Assembly (NCBI GenBank): GCA_013362835.1
Contig: JABFVJ010000364.1
Coordinates: 1 to 6,932, forward strand
Reading direction: 5' to 3'
Length of the DNA: 6,932 bases
From: Nonomuraea sp.
GTDB taxonomy: Bacteria; Actinomycetota; Actinomycetes; Streptosporangiales; Streptosporangiaceae
This document shows, piece after piece, positions 1-5,954 of the stretch (the first letter of the stretch is position 1; every line of letters starts with the position of its first letter). The position numbers and the translations under genes were made by a program. Under the pieces are notes generated by a model. That model saw only the letters and a program-made list of their open reading frames with translations. It did no database searches and was not told where the DNA came from.

Positions 1-1239
1 CAGGTCGGCCACCTTGCCCGGCTCCAGCGAGCCCTTCCACGACTCCGCGCCCTCCAGCCAGGCCGGGCTGATCGTGTACGCGCGCAACGCCTGGTCGAGC
101 GCGAGCCGCTGGTCGGGGGCGCCCTCGACGGCCCACCGGGTCGCGGCGGCGGCGACCCCGTGCCGCCAGTCGGGGGTGACCATGGGGGCGTCGGAGCTGA
201 GGCAGAGCCGTACGCCGGCCGCCAGCGCGTCACGCACCGGCCAGGCGTGCCCGAGCGCGGCCTGGCCGAGGGCGTCGCGCAGCATCGGGGAGGCGGCGGC
301 CGCGATGCCCGGCTGCGTGGTCAGGCCGATCCCGGCCGCGGCCATCTCCATGAGCGTGTCCGGGGCCAGGACGTCGCCGTGGACGAGGTAGTGGCGCTCT
401 CCCGGGGCCTTGGCCAGGACGCGCGTGACGGTCCTGGTCGCCCGGCTGCCCGTGGCGTGCACGGCGACCTGGTGACCGGCCGCGGCGGCGGTCTCGATCA
501 TCTCCGTCAGCGCGCGTTCCCGCTCGCCCACGGAGTCGCCCTCGGCCAGCGGGGCGCCGTACGTGCCGTCGGCGTACGGCTCGTCGCTCCAGGCCGTGCG
601 CATCGCCGGGATGCCGTCGGCGAAGATCTTCACCCCGGACACCCGGAACCAGCCGGGCACCTCGGCGGGCGGCGTGAGGTCGCGCAGGCCGGTCGCCAGG
701 CCGGCCGGCGAGCCGCGGCCGTCCAGCTCGGCGAAGAGCAGCAGCGCGTTCACCCGCGCCTTGAGCTCGCCCCGCGCGGCCATCGTGGCGTACTCGCGCA
801 GGACCTCGACGCCGAAGCAGCCGGTGCCGCCGGGGCCGAGGCCGGGCTCGGTGTAGCTGGTGATCCCCAGGGACGCCAGCAGGTCGCCGGCCCGCAGGAT
901 CGCCGCCCGGCGCTCCCCGGCCAGTCCCAATCGCCCGTCGGGGACGGGCGAGCCGCTGCCGGTCAGGCGGTCCAGCAGGAGGTCGGGCCAGCGCAGGCCG
1001 AGCCAGGCGCCGTGCAGGTGCGTGTCGTTGATGCCGGGCAGCACCGATGCGCCGCGCAGGCGGATGACCCGCGTGTCCGGGCCCACCAGGGCCTGGACCT
1101 GCAGCGGAGTGCCGACTCTGACGATGCGTCCGTCCTTGACGGCGATGCCGGACGCGAGGTGGCCGGCCGCGTTCATGGTGTGCACGACGCCGCCGGTCAT
1201 GACCAGATCCGCCGACCTGTTGTCAGCCGCAGATTTCAT
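1..1239 (-). CDS. Amidohydrolase, YtcJ / Amidohydro_3 type, truncated by the window edge
   Basis: Predicted cytoplasmic metal-dependent hydrolase of the amidohydrolase superfamily, which typically cleaves C-N bonds of amides, cyclic amides or N-acyl compounds; the substrate is not recognisable. The 413 visible codons are open to the window end. Seen: a small N-terminal beta-sandwich segment (ADLVMTGGVVHTMN), the metal HxH motif in NDTHLHG (H74, H76), the family motif GVKIFADG (K204, D208) followed by PYADG, then H261 (VAVHATGSRA), H287 (YLVHGDV) and the late aspartate D350 (LSSDAPM). All expected metal-site positions are present. The visible end (GSLEPGKVADL) is the conserved start of the C-terminal sandwich strand, so perhaps 35-50 residues are missing and the full protein would be about 450-460 residues. 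YtcJ proteins are usually about 530-550, and the segment between the HxH motif and the lysine motif looks short. The ATG is preceded by GGAG five bases upstream. It is transcribed divergently from the transporter operon, so it may act on the imported compound (inference). Confidence 0.87.
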   Translation of the reverse strand, partial: MKSAADNRSADLVMTGGVVHTMNAAGHLASGIAVKDGRIVRVGTPLQVQALVGPDTRVIRLRGASVLPGINDTHLHGAWLGLRWPDLLLDRLTGSGSPVPDGRLGLAGERRAAILRAGDLLASLGITSYTEPGLGPGGTGCFGVEVLREYATMAARGELKARVNALLLFAELDGRGSPAGLATGLRDLTPPAEVPGWFRVSGVKIFADGIPAMRTAWSDEPYADGTYGAPLAEGDSVGERERALTEMIETAAAAGHQVAVHATGSRATRTVTRVLAKAPGERHYLVHGDVLAPDTLMEMAAAGIGLTTQPGIAAAASPMLRDALGQAALGHAWPVRDALAAGVRLCLSSDAPMVTPDWRHGVAAAATRWAVEGAPDQRLALDQALRAYTISPAWLEGAESWKGSLEPGKVADL

Positions 1240-1244
1240 ATCCG

Positions 1245-1248
1245 CTCC
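1245..1248 (-). promoter_or_regulatory. Ribosome binding site of the amidohydrolase
   Basis: Read on the minus strand, GGAG lies five bases before the ATG at 1239-1237. It supports that start over the internal ATG at codon 14, because the family's first strand (ADLVMTGG) already begins before codon 14. Confidence 0.65.
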
Positions 1249-1252
1249 GCTC

Positions 1253-1280
1253 TGGACACTCTCATTTCCATCCGCATAAC
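1253..1280 (+). promoter_or_regulatory. Candidate sigma-70-like promoter of the transporter operon
   Basis: TGGACA (1253-1258) matches the TTGACA -35 consensus at five of six positions. CATAAC (1275-1280) matches TATAAT at four of six, with a 16-base spacer. Transcription would start near 1287, leaving a leader of about 35 bases before the ATG at 1321. A second possible -10, TACGAT (1296-1301), lacks a convincing -35 and would put the start almost on the Shine-Dalgarno. The assignment rests on consensus matching alone. Confidence 0.4.
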
Positions 1281-1290
1281 GTACATGGAA
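1266..1290. promoter_or_regulatory. Inverted repeat, candidate operator between the divergent genes
   Basis: Perfect six-base arms TTCCAT (1266-1271) and ATGGAA (1285-1290) are separated by 13 bases. The repeat covers the proposed -10 box and start region of the plus-strand promoter, and lies within 30-50 bases of the amidohydrolase start, so a repressor bound here could control both directions. A second short palindrome (ACGA-TT-TCGT, 1297-1306) follows. No regulator gene is visible in the window, and six-base arms can occur by chance. Confidence 0.33.
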
Positions 1291-1310
1291 TCAGATACGA
1301 TTTCGTGCCG

Positions 1311-1315
1311 GGAGG
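1311..1315 (+). promoter_or_regulatory. Strong ribosome binding site ahead of the leader ORF
   Basis: GGAGG, inside GGGAGGTG, lies five bases before the ATG at 1321. It is the best Shine-Dalgarno match in the intergenic region and points to translation beginning at 1321 rather than first at the LivF start 119 bases downstream. Confidence 0.6.
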
Positions 1316-1320
1316 TGACG

Positions 1321-1440
1321 ATGCCTCTACGTTTCGAGGCACGGCGCATCATCGATCGGGCCCTCGGCGGACCGGCGGACGCGCCGTTACCGGGCAGGGC
1401 CGATCATCGCAGGACCGCGCGGCCGCGCGGGAGCCGCTGA
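1321..1440 (+). CDS. Possible 39-residue leader peptide coupled to the LivF-type gene
   Basis: A short ORF starts with ATG five bases after a consensus Shine-Dalgarno (GGAGG) and ends in a TGA whose last base is the A of the LivF start (TGATG, 1438-1442). That layout is typical of translational coupling. The predicted peptide is very basic, rich in Arg, Pro and Ala, begins MPLRFEARRIIDRAL, and shows no signal peptide, membrane segment or recognised domain. Nine of 39 codons end in A or T, including CTA and the rare TTA at 1387-1389, so codon use is less biased than in the neighbouring genes, where A/T-ending codons are scarce. It could be a regulatory leader, a real small protein, the remnant of a decayed regulator, or untranslated leader that is open by chance. 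No function is proposed. Confidence 0.42.
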   Translation: MPLRFEARRIIDRALGGPADAPLPGRADHRRTARPRGSR

Positions 1441-2207
1441 TGAGCGCGACCGAGGGCGACGTCCTCGACGTGCGGGACATCAGCGTCTCCAGAGGCGAGG
1501 TCCCCATCGTGCGCGAGGTCACGCTGGGCGTCGCACCCGGCACGATCACCGTGCTGCTCGGCGCGAACGGCGCGGGCAAGACCACCCTCCTCGACGGCGT
1601 CGCGGGCCTCGCCCCCGCCACCTCGGGCACCGTCACCCTCGCCGGCGCCACGCTGACCGGCCTGCCCACCTACCGCCGGGCCCAGGCCGGCCTCGGCTAC
1701 GCCGAGCAGGCCCGCACCGTGTTCCGCACCCTCACGGTGGAGCAGAACCTGCTCGTGTCGGGCGACGGCGACCCGGCCACCGTCTACGACCTGTTCCCCG
1801 AGCTCGACCGAAGGCGCGCGCTGCCGGCCGGGCACCTGTCGGGCGGCGAGCAGCAGATGCTCGTGCTCGGCCGGGCGCTGATCGCCCGGCCCAAGGTCGT
1901 GCTCATCGACGAGATGTCGCTCGGCCTCGCGCCCGTCGTCGTCCGCCGCCTCATGGGCTCGGTACGCGAGCTCGCCGAGCGCGGCATCGGCGTGCTGCTC
2001 GTCGAACAGTTCGCCAACCTGGCCCTGGAGATCGGCACCCGCGCGTACGTGCTGCGCAAGGGACGCGTCGTCTTCGAGGGCCCGTGCGAGGAGCTGCGCG
2101 GCGCCGATGACCGCCTGCACGAGTTCTACTTCGGCGCCCTGAACGAGGAAGCCGCCGCCGGCGGGCCTTCGGCGAACGGGGCCGCCGTGAAGGGCGGGGG
2201 CTCGTGA
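1440..2207 (+). CDS. livF: HAAT-family ABC importer ATPase, LivF type
   Basis: Cytoplasmic nucleotide-binding subunit of 255 residues, the usual LivF length, pairing with the LivG domain encoded next to drive uptake. Seen: Walker A GANGAGKTT (41-49), Q-loop Q90 (GYAEQ), a textbook signature LSGGEQQ (133-139), Walker B VVLIDE with catalytic E158, and VEQ at the H-loop (Q190 where many ABC ATPases have His; Gln here is common in LivF). The start at 1440 was chosen because LivF proteins begin close to the first strand (here DVLDVRDISV) and GGGAG lies six bases upstream. The frame extends upstream to a GTG at 1305, but that start has no ribosome binding site and the added residues look non-coding. 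The last 20 or so residues are a low-complexity Ala/Gly tail. It overlaps the leader ORF (TGATG) and the next gene (GTGA). The liv name marks the family, not proof of leucine transport. Confidence 0.93.
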   Translation: MSATEGDVLDVRDISVSRGEVPIVREVTLGVAPGTITVLLGANGAGKTTLLDGVAGLAPATSGTVTLAGATLTGLPTYRRAQAGLGYAEQARTVFRTLTVEQNLLVSGDGDPATVYDLFPELDRRRALPAGHLSGGEQQMLVLGRALIARPKVVLIDEMSLGLAPVVVRRLMGSVRELAERGIGVLLVEQFANLALEIGTRAYVLRKGRVVFEGPCEELRGADDRLHEFYFGALNEEAAAGGPSANGAAVKGGGS

Positions 2208-3934
2208 ACGGGGTCCTGAAAACCTGGGGCCCCGGGCTCGGGCTGGCCGTCGCGGCGTGCGCCGTGCTGCCCTGGGCACTGCCGCCGTACTGGATCTACC
2301 TGGCCGTCGCGGCCGTCGTCAGCGGCGTGCTCATGCAGAGCTACGGCGTGATCGTCGGCCGGGCCGGGGTGATGTCGCTGTGCCAGATGTCGTTCGCGGC
2401 GATCGGGGCCTGGGTGGTGCTCCGGCTGAACCTGGCCGACGCGCCCGGCGGGTTCCTGCTGTGGCTGGTGCTCGGCGGGCTCGCGGCCGTGCCGGTGGGG
2501 ATCGCCATCGGGCTGCCCGCGCTGCGCATCAGGGGCGTCAACCTGGCCGTCGTCACGCTCGGCTTCGCCGTCTCGACCGACATCGTGCTCAACGCCAACC
2601 AGTTCCCCGGCACGACCGAGCTGAAGACCGTCGTACGGCCGGGGATGTTCTCCTCCGACGCGGCGTACTTCGTGCTCGCCATGATCGTGTTCGTGCTGAT
2701 CGCCGCCGGGCTCGCGCTGGTCAACCGGACCAGGATCGGGCGGTCGTGGCTGGAGCTGCGGCACTCCGAGCGGGCCGCGGCGGCCCACGGGATCTCCGTG
2801 GCGCGCAGCAAGCTCACGGCCTTCGCCATCAGCGCGTTCATCGCCGGCATCGGGGGCGGGCTGATGGCGGGGCAGCTCGGCCTCGTCGTATCCGGAAATT
2901 TCGCGATGATGCAGTCGCTGGCGCTGTTCGCCGTCGCGGTGCTCATCGGGCCGCACAACACCGAGGGCGCGGTCATCGGCGGCATCTTCGGCGCGGTCAT
3001 GGCCACCGTCCTGGAGAAGCTGCGGCTGCCGCAGGACCTCGGCGGCATCCTGTTCGGCGTGATGGCGATCTTCGCGCTGCGCAGCGGGGTCAGCCAGACC
3101 GACTTCACCCGGGCCCGCAAGCGCGAACGCGACGCCCGCCCGCTGCTCGCGGCCATGGAACGCGTCCCCGACGAGGAGCCCGCACCGCCCCCCGTATCGG
3201 CGCCCGTATCGGCGGTGGCGGGCGACGTGCTGGAGGTATGCGGTCTCACCGTACGGTTCGGCCAGGTCGTGGCGCTCGACGGCGTCGACCTGACCGTGCC
3301 CGCGCTCGGCGTCACCGGCCTGATCGGCCCGAACGGCGCAGGCAAGTCCACCCTGATCTCGGCCGTGACCGGGTTCGCCGCCCGCTACGAGGGCTCGGTC
3401 GTGCTCGACGGGCAGCCCGTCGACCGGCTCAGCCCGAGCTCCAGGGCCAGGCGCGGCCTGCGGCGCACGTTCCAGACCACCTCGATCGCCTCGGAGCTGA
3501 CGCAGGAGGAGTACCTGGCGATCGTCGCGGGACGGCGCCTGCCGGAGGAGGAGTCGGCGGAGGTGCTGCGCTTCTTCGGCTGCCCGCCCGGCGAGGTGCC
3601 CGTGTCCATCCTCGACGCGGGCACCAGGCGGCTGCTCGACGTGGCCGCCGCCATCGCCGCCCGGCCGAAGGTCGCGCTGCTCGACGAGCCGGGCGCGGGC
3701 CAGTCGGCCGCCGAGTCGCTGCGGCTCGGCCGCCGCCTGGCCCAGGTGCCGGCCCGCTTCGGCGTGTCGATCCTGCTGGTGGAGCACGACATGGATCTCG
3801 TACGAGCCGCCTGCGGCCAGGTCACGGTGCTCGACTTCGGGCACGTGATCGCCTCGGGGCCGACGCTCGACGTCTTGGACGCACCGGCCGTCAGGGCCGC
3901 CTATCTCGGGACCGTCTTGGAGGAGACATCGTGA
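2204..3934 (+). CDS. Fused LivM permease - LivG ATPase of a HAAT ABC importer
   Basis: A single 576-residue protein joins a membrane permease to its ATPase. Residues 1-300 are LivM-like: several hydrophobic helices (about 10-50, 60-110, 112-130, 155-174, 205-230, 236-270, 279-293) and a coupling region around AAAAHGISVARSKLTAFAIS (191-210) that should contact the ATPase. Residues 301-340 form a charged, Pro-rich linker. Residues 341-576 are LivG-like: Walker A GPNGAGKST (375-383), Q424 (RTFQT), Walker B VALLDEP with E495, H528 (VEHDMD) and the typical LivG end (RAAYLGTVL). The signature, usually LSYGQQ or LSGGQ, reads LDAGTR (470-475), losing the serine and the first glutamine. Such fusions are known in actinomycetes; the signature change is the odd part. 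The GTG start overlaps the livF stop and is preceded by a G-rich Shine-Dalgarno-like stretch. There is no frameshift or internal stop. Confidence 0.92.
   Translation: MNGVLKTWGPGLGLAVAACAVLPWALPPYWIYLAVAAVVSGVLMQSYGVIVGRAGVMSLCQMSFAAIGAWVVLRLNLADAPGGFLLWLVLGGLAAVPVGIAIGLPALRIRGVNLAVVTLGFAVSTDIVLNANQFPGTTELKTVVRPGMFSSDAAYFVLAMIVFVLIAAGLALVNRTRIGRSWLELRHSERAAAAHGISVARSKLTAFAISAFIAGIGGGLMAGQLGLVVSGNFAMMQSLALFAVAVLIGPHNTEGAVIGGIFGAVMATVLEKLRLPQDLGGILFGVMAIFALRSGVSQTDFTRARKRERDARPLLAAMERVPDEEPAPPPVSAPVSAVAGDVLEVCGLTVRFGQVVALDGVDLTVPALGVTGLIGPNGAGKSTLISAVTGFAARYEGSVVLDGQPVDRLSPSSRARRGLRRTFQTTSIASELTQEEYLAIVAGRRLPEEESAEVLRFFGCPPGEVPVSILDAGTRRLLDVAAAIAARPKVALLDEPGAGQSAAESLRLGRRLAQVPARFGVSILLVEHDMDLVRAACGQVTVLDFGHVIASGPTLDVLDAPAVRAAYLGTVLEETS
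3191..3214 (+). repeat. Perfect 12-bp tandem duplication in the permease-ATPase linker
   Basis: CCCGTATCGGCG occurs twice in direct succession, in frame, encoding PVSA-PVSA (residues 330-337) between the LivM and LivG domains of the fusion. In-frame duplication in a flexible linker changes its length without harming either domain, and is consistent with replication slippage. Confidence 0.85.
3919..3925 (+). promoter_or_regulatory. Ribosome binding site of the substrate-binding protein
   Basis: GGAGGAG ends five bases before the GTG at 3931. It is among the strongest Shine-Dalgarno matches in the operon, in keeping with the receptor usually being made in excess over the membrane subunits. It also fixes the GTG start, which gives a complete lipoprotein signal peptide. 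Confidence 0.7.
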
Positions 3935-5082
3935 AACGCGTACTCATGGCCCTGCCCGTCCTCGGCCTGCTGACCGCTCTGACGGCCTGTTCCGGCGGCT
4001 CGGGCACCGACGGGCCGATCAAGGTCGGCGCCGTCAACGGCGTCACCGGCCTGTTCCAGACCCCCGAGGTGCCGCAGGCGGTCAAGGCCGTCTTCGAGGA
4101 GGTCAACAAGGCCGGCGGGATCAACGGCCGCAAGATCGAGCTGATCAGCAAGGACGACGCGATGAACCCGCAGCGCTCCACGGAGGCGGCGCGCGAGCTG
4201 ATCGACTCCGAGGAGGTCGTGGCGTTCGTCGGCTCCTCCAGCGCCGTGGACTGCGGGCTCAACCGCGCCACCTACGGCAAGGCGCAGATCGTCTCCATCC
4301 CGGCCGTGGGCGTCGACCCGGCCTGCTTCACCAGCCCGAACATCGCCCCGGTCAACCCGGGCCCGTTCAAGCTGCTGACCGCGATGTTGTACTACGCCTC
4401 CGAGACGCTCAAGCACGACAAGGTGTGCCTGGCCTTCACCGTGCTGCCGGGCAGCGGCGGCGGCATCGACGCGGCCGTCAAGGAGTGGACCGACATCACC
4501 GGCAAGACGCTGGCCGTCAAGGACACCTCGGTCGGGCAGGGCGACCCCACGCCGTACCTGGTCAAGCTCAAGGCGGGCGGCTGCCAGGCGGTCGTCTACA
4601 ACGCCCAGATCGGGCCGTGGTTCGCCCAGGCCAAGACGCAGGGCATGCAGGACGTCGACTTCATCCTCATGGCCAACGCCTACACCGACGCCAACGCGGC
4701 GCTCATCCCGGCGGGCATGCGGGCCCAGGCGGGCACCGAGTGGCAGCCGTACACCGACGAGACGCTGCCGGGCAACGAGCGCTGGGCGAAGATCGTCAAC
4801 GACAACAAGATCCAGAAGACCGCGTTCAGCCAGGGCGGCGTGATGGCGGCCGACGTGTTCGTCCAGGTGCTCAAGACCATCAAGGGGGACGTCACCCGCG
4901 AGTCGGTGACCAAGGCGTTCAAGGAGATGCGGCCGATCTCCTATCCCATGGTGGGCACGCCGTGGGTGTTCGGCCCCGGCCAGGCGCACAACCCGATCGA
5001 GGGCAGCCGTTTCGTCAAGGCCGAGAACGGCAAGTGGACGGTGCTGCCCGAGGGCTTCATCGTCCCGAAGCGGAACGGCTGA
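3931..5082 (+). CDS. Lipoprotein substrate-binding protein, branched-chain amino acid / amide type
   Basis: Extracytoplasmic receptor of 383 residues that should deliver the ligand to the LivH/LivM pore. The N-terminus is a lipoprotein signal: basic KR at 2-3, hydrophobic LMALPVLGLLTAL, and lipobox LTAC with lipidated C20, then a Gly/Ser-rich tether. The mature part fits the type 1 periplasmic-binding (Peripla_BP_6) fold: IKVGAVNGVTG at 30-40, EEVNKAGGINGRKIEL (56-71), the hinge-side pattern FVGSSSAVDCG (99-109), and IPAVGVDPACF (123-133). C108 and C132 are placed so that they could form a disulfide, as could C166 and C218. Ligand specificity cannot be read from these motifs. The GTG start overlaps the stop of the fusion gene (GTGA) and follows GGAGGAG. 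Its place between the fused LivM-LivG gene and the LivH gene, rather than at an operon end, is less usual. Confidence 0.92.
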   Translation: MKRVLMALPVLGLLTALTACSGGSGTDGPIKVGAVNGVTGLFQTPEVPQAVKAVFEEVNKAGGINGRKIELISKDDAMNPQRSTEAARELIDSEEVVAFVGSSSAVDCGLNRATYGKAQIVSIPAVGVDPACFTSPNIAPVNPGPFKLLTAMLYYASETLKHDKVCLAFTVLPGSGGGIDAAVKEWTDITGKTLAVKDTSVGQGDPTPYLVKLKAGGCQAVVYNAQIGPWFAQAKTQGMQDVDFILMANAYTDANAALIPAGMRAQAGTEWQPYTDETLPGNERWAKIVNDNKIQKTAFSQGGVMAADVFVQVLKTIKGDVTRESVTKAFKEMRPISYPMVGTPWVFGPGQAHNPIEGSRFVKAENGKWTVLPEGFIVPKRNG

Positions 5083-5954
5083 TGCTCGACTCCGTGGTCG
5101 CGGGCCTGACCAGCGGCGGCGTGTACGCGCTGCTCGGGCTCTGCGTGGTCCTGACCTACCGGCTGGTGGCGGTGGTCAACTTCGCGATGGCGGCGGTGGG
5201 CGCGATGGGCGCCTTCGTCATGGTCACGCTCACCGACGCCGGGCTGAACGTGTGGCTCGCGCTCCCGCTCGGCGCGCTGGCCGGCGGGCTCGTCTCGGCG
5301 CTGCTCGGCCTCGGCCTGGTCCGCTGGTTCGGCGAGCACGACCTGCGGACGAAGGCGGCCGTCACCGTGGCGGTGTTCGTCGCGCTCATGTCCGTCGGGC
5401 TGCGCCTGTTCGGCAACAACACCAGCGGCGCGCGGCGCTTCCCGCAGCCGTTCGACGCGCCCGCCTTCACCGTGGGCGAGGTGGTCGTGCCGCAGGCGGT
5501 GCTGGTGTCGCTGTCGTTCGCGGTGCTCATCACGGTCGGCGTGGGGCTGCTGCTCGGGCGTACGCGGATGGGGCTGCGGCTGCAGGCGCTGTCGGAGCGG
5601 CCCGCGACCGCGCAGGTCGTCGGCATCCCCGCGCCCCGGCTCGCGCTCGTCGTGTGGGTGGCCATCGGCGCGATCAGCACGCTCGTCATCGTGCTGGTCG
5701 CGCCCCGGCTCGGCGGCGACTTCTCCACCCTCGGCAACCTCGTCACGACCGCGCTCGCGGTGGCCATGGTCGGGGCGTTCAGCAGCCTGTGGCTGACGCT
5801 GGCGGGCGGGCTGCTGCTGGGCTGCCTGGAAGGGGTGACGGCCTCGCTGGAGGCGGTGCAGCAGTACCGGGGGGTGCTGCCGTTCCTGGTGATGGTGGCG
5901 CTGCTGTGGTGGCGCAGCCGCCACCACGTCTGGGACTCGGAGGCGAACGTATGA
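5082..5954 (+). CDS. livH: HAAT ABC importer permease, LivH type
   Basis: Integral membrane subunit of 290 residues, the usual LivH length, forming the translocation pore with the LivM domain. Seen: an N-terminal motif characteristic of LivH (SGGVYALLGLCVVLTYRLVAVVNFAMAAVG in two parts, 11-28 and 29-40), hydrophobic segments at about 5-28, 31-50, 56-80, 92-110, 134-158, 187-207, 216-236, 238-255 and 264-277, and the coupling loop TRMGLRLQALSERPATAQVVGI (161-182) with the conserved Gly and Ala spacing that docks on an ATPase. The short tail is charged. The ATG shares its A with the stop of the receptor gene (TGATG), and only a weak purine run (GAAGCGGAA) precedes it, so translation probably depends on reinitiation. 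Its preferred ATPase partner may be LivF, since LivG is tethered to LivM (inference). Confidence 0.92.
   Translation: MLDSVVAGLTSGGVYALLGLCVVLTYRLVAVVNFAMAAVGAMGAFVMVTLTDAGLNVWLALPLGALAGGLVSALLGLGLVRWFGEHDLRTKAAVTVAVFVALMSVGLRLFGNNTSGARRFPQPFDAPAFTVGEVVVPQAVLVSLSFAVLITVGVGLLLGRTRMGLRLQALSERPATAQVVGIPAPRLALVVWVAIGAISTLVIVLVAPRLGGDFSTLGNLVTTALAVAMVGAFSSLWLTLAGGLLLGCLEGVTASLEAVQQYRGVLPFLVMVALLWWRSRHHVWDSEANV

Noticed and set aside
1278..1306. A minus-strand promoter for the amidohydrolase (TACGTT as -10)
   Set aside because: TACGTT at 1283-1278 fits a loose -10, but the sequence 17 bases upstream (ACGAAA) is a poor -35. A promoter for this gene must exist nearby, but the exact boxes cannot be supported.
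1240..1320. tRNA, riboswitch or attachment site in the intergenic gap
   Set aside because: The gap is only 81 bases, with no cloverleaf, no recognisable aptamer fold and no direct repeats of attachment-site type. No CRISPR array, insertion sequence or integrase was seen anywhere in the window.
1305..1439. Upstream GTG start giving the LivF-type ATPase 45 extra residues
   Set aside because: There is no Shine-Dalgarno before the GTG, 14 of the 45 codons end in A or T, unlike the gene body, and LivF proteins begin near the first beta strand, as the 1440 start does.
160..1440. A long plus-strand open frame of 426 codons
   Set aside because: It lies opposite the amidohydrolase for most of its length, has an Arg/Gly-rich composition with no domain, and is the mirror effect of high-GC codon bias. 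Only its last 40 codons, with their own ribosome binding site, are kept as a possible leader ORF.
2126..3844. A 572-codon open frame on the minus strand opposite the LivM-LivG fusion
   Set aside because: Its composition (His, Gln, Arg and Asp-rich, no hydrophobic core pattern) is that of an antisense shadow, and the plus strand carries unmistakable permease and ATPase motifs.
2257..3930. A long upstream extension of the receptor reading frame
   Set aside because: The added residues are Arg/Ala-rich shadow sequence inside the fusion gene. The GTG at 3931, with GGAGGAG and a complete lipoprotein signal, is clearly the start.
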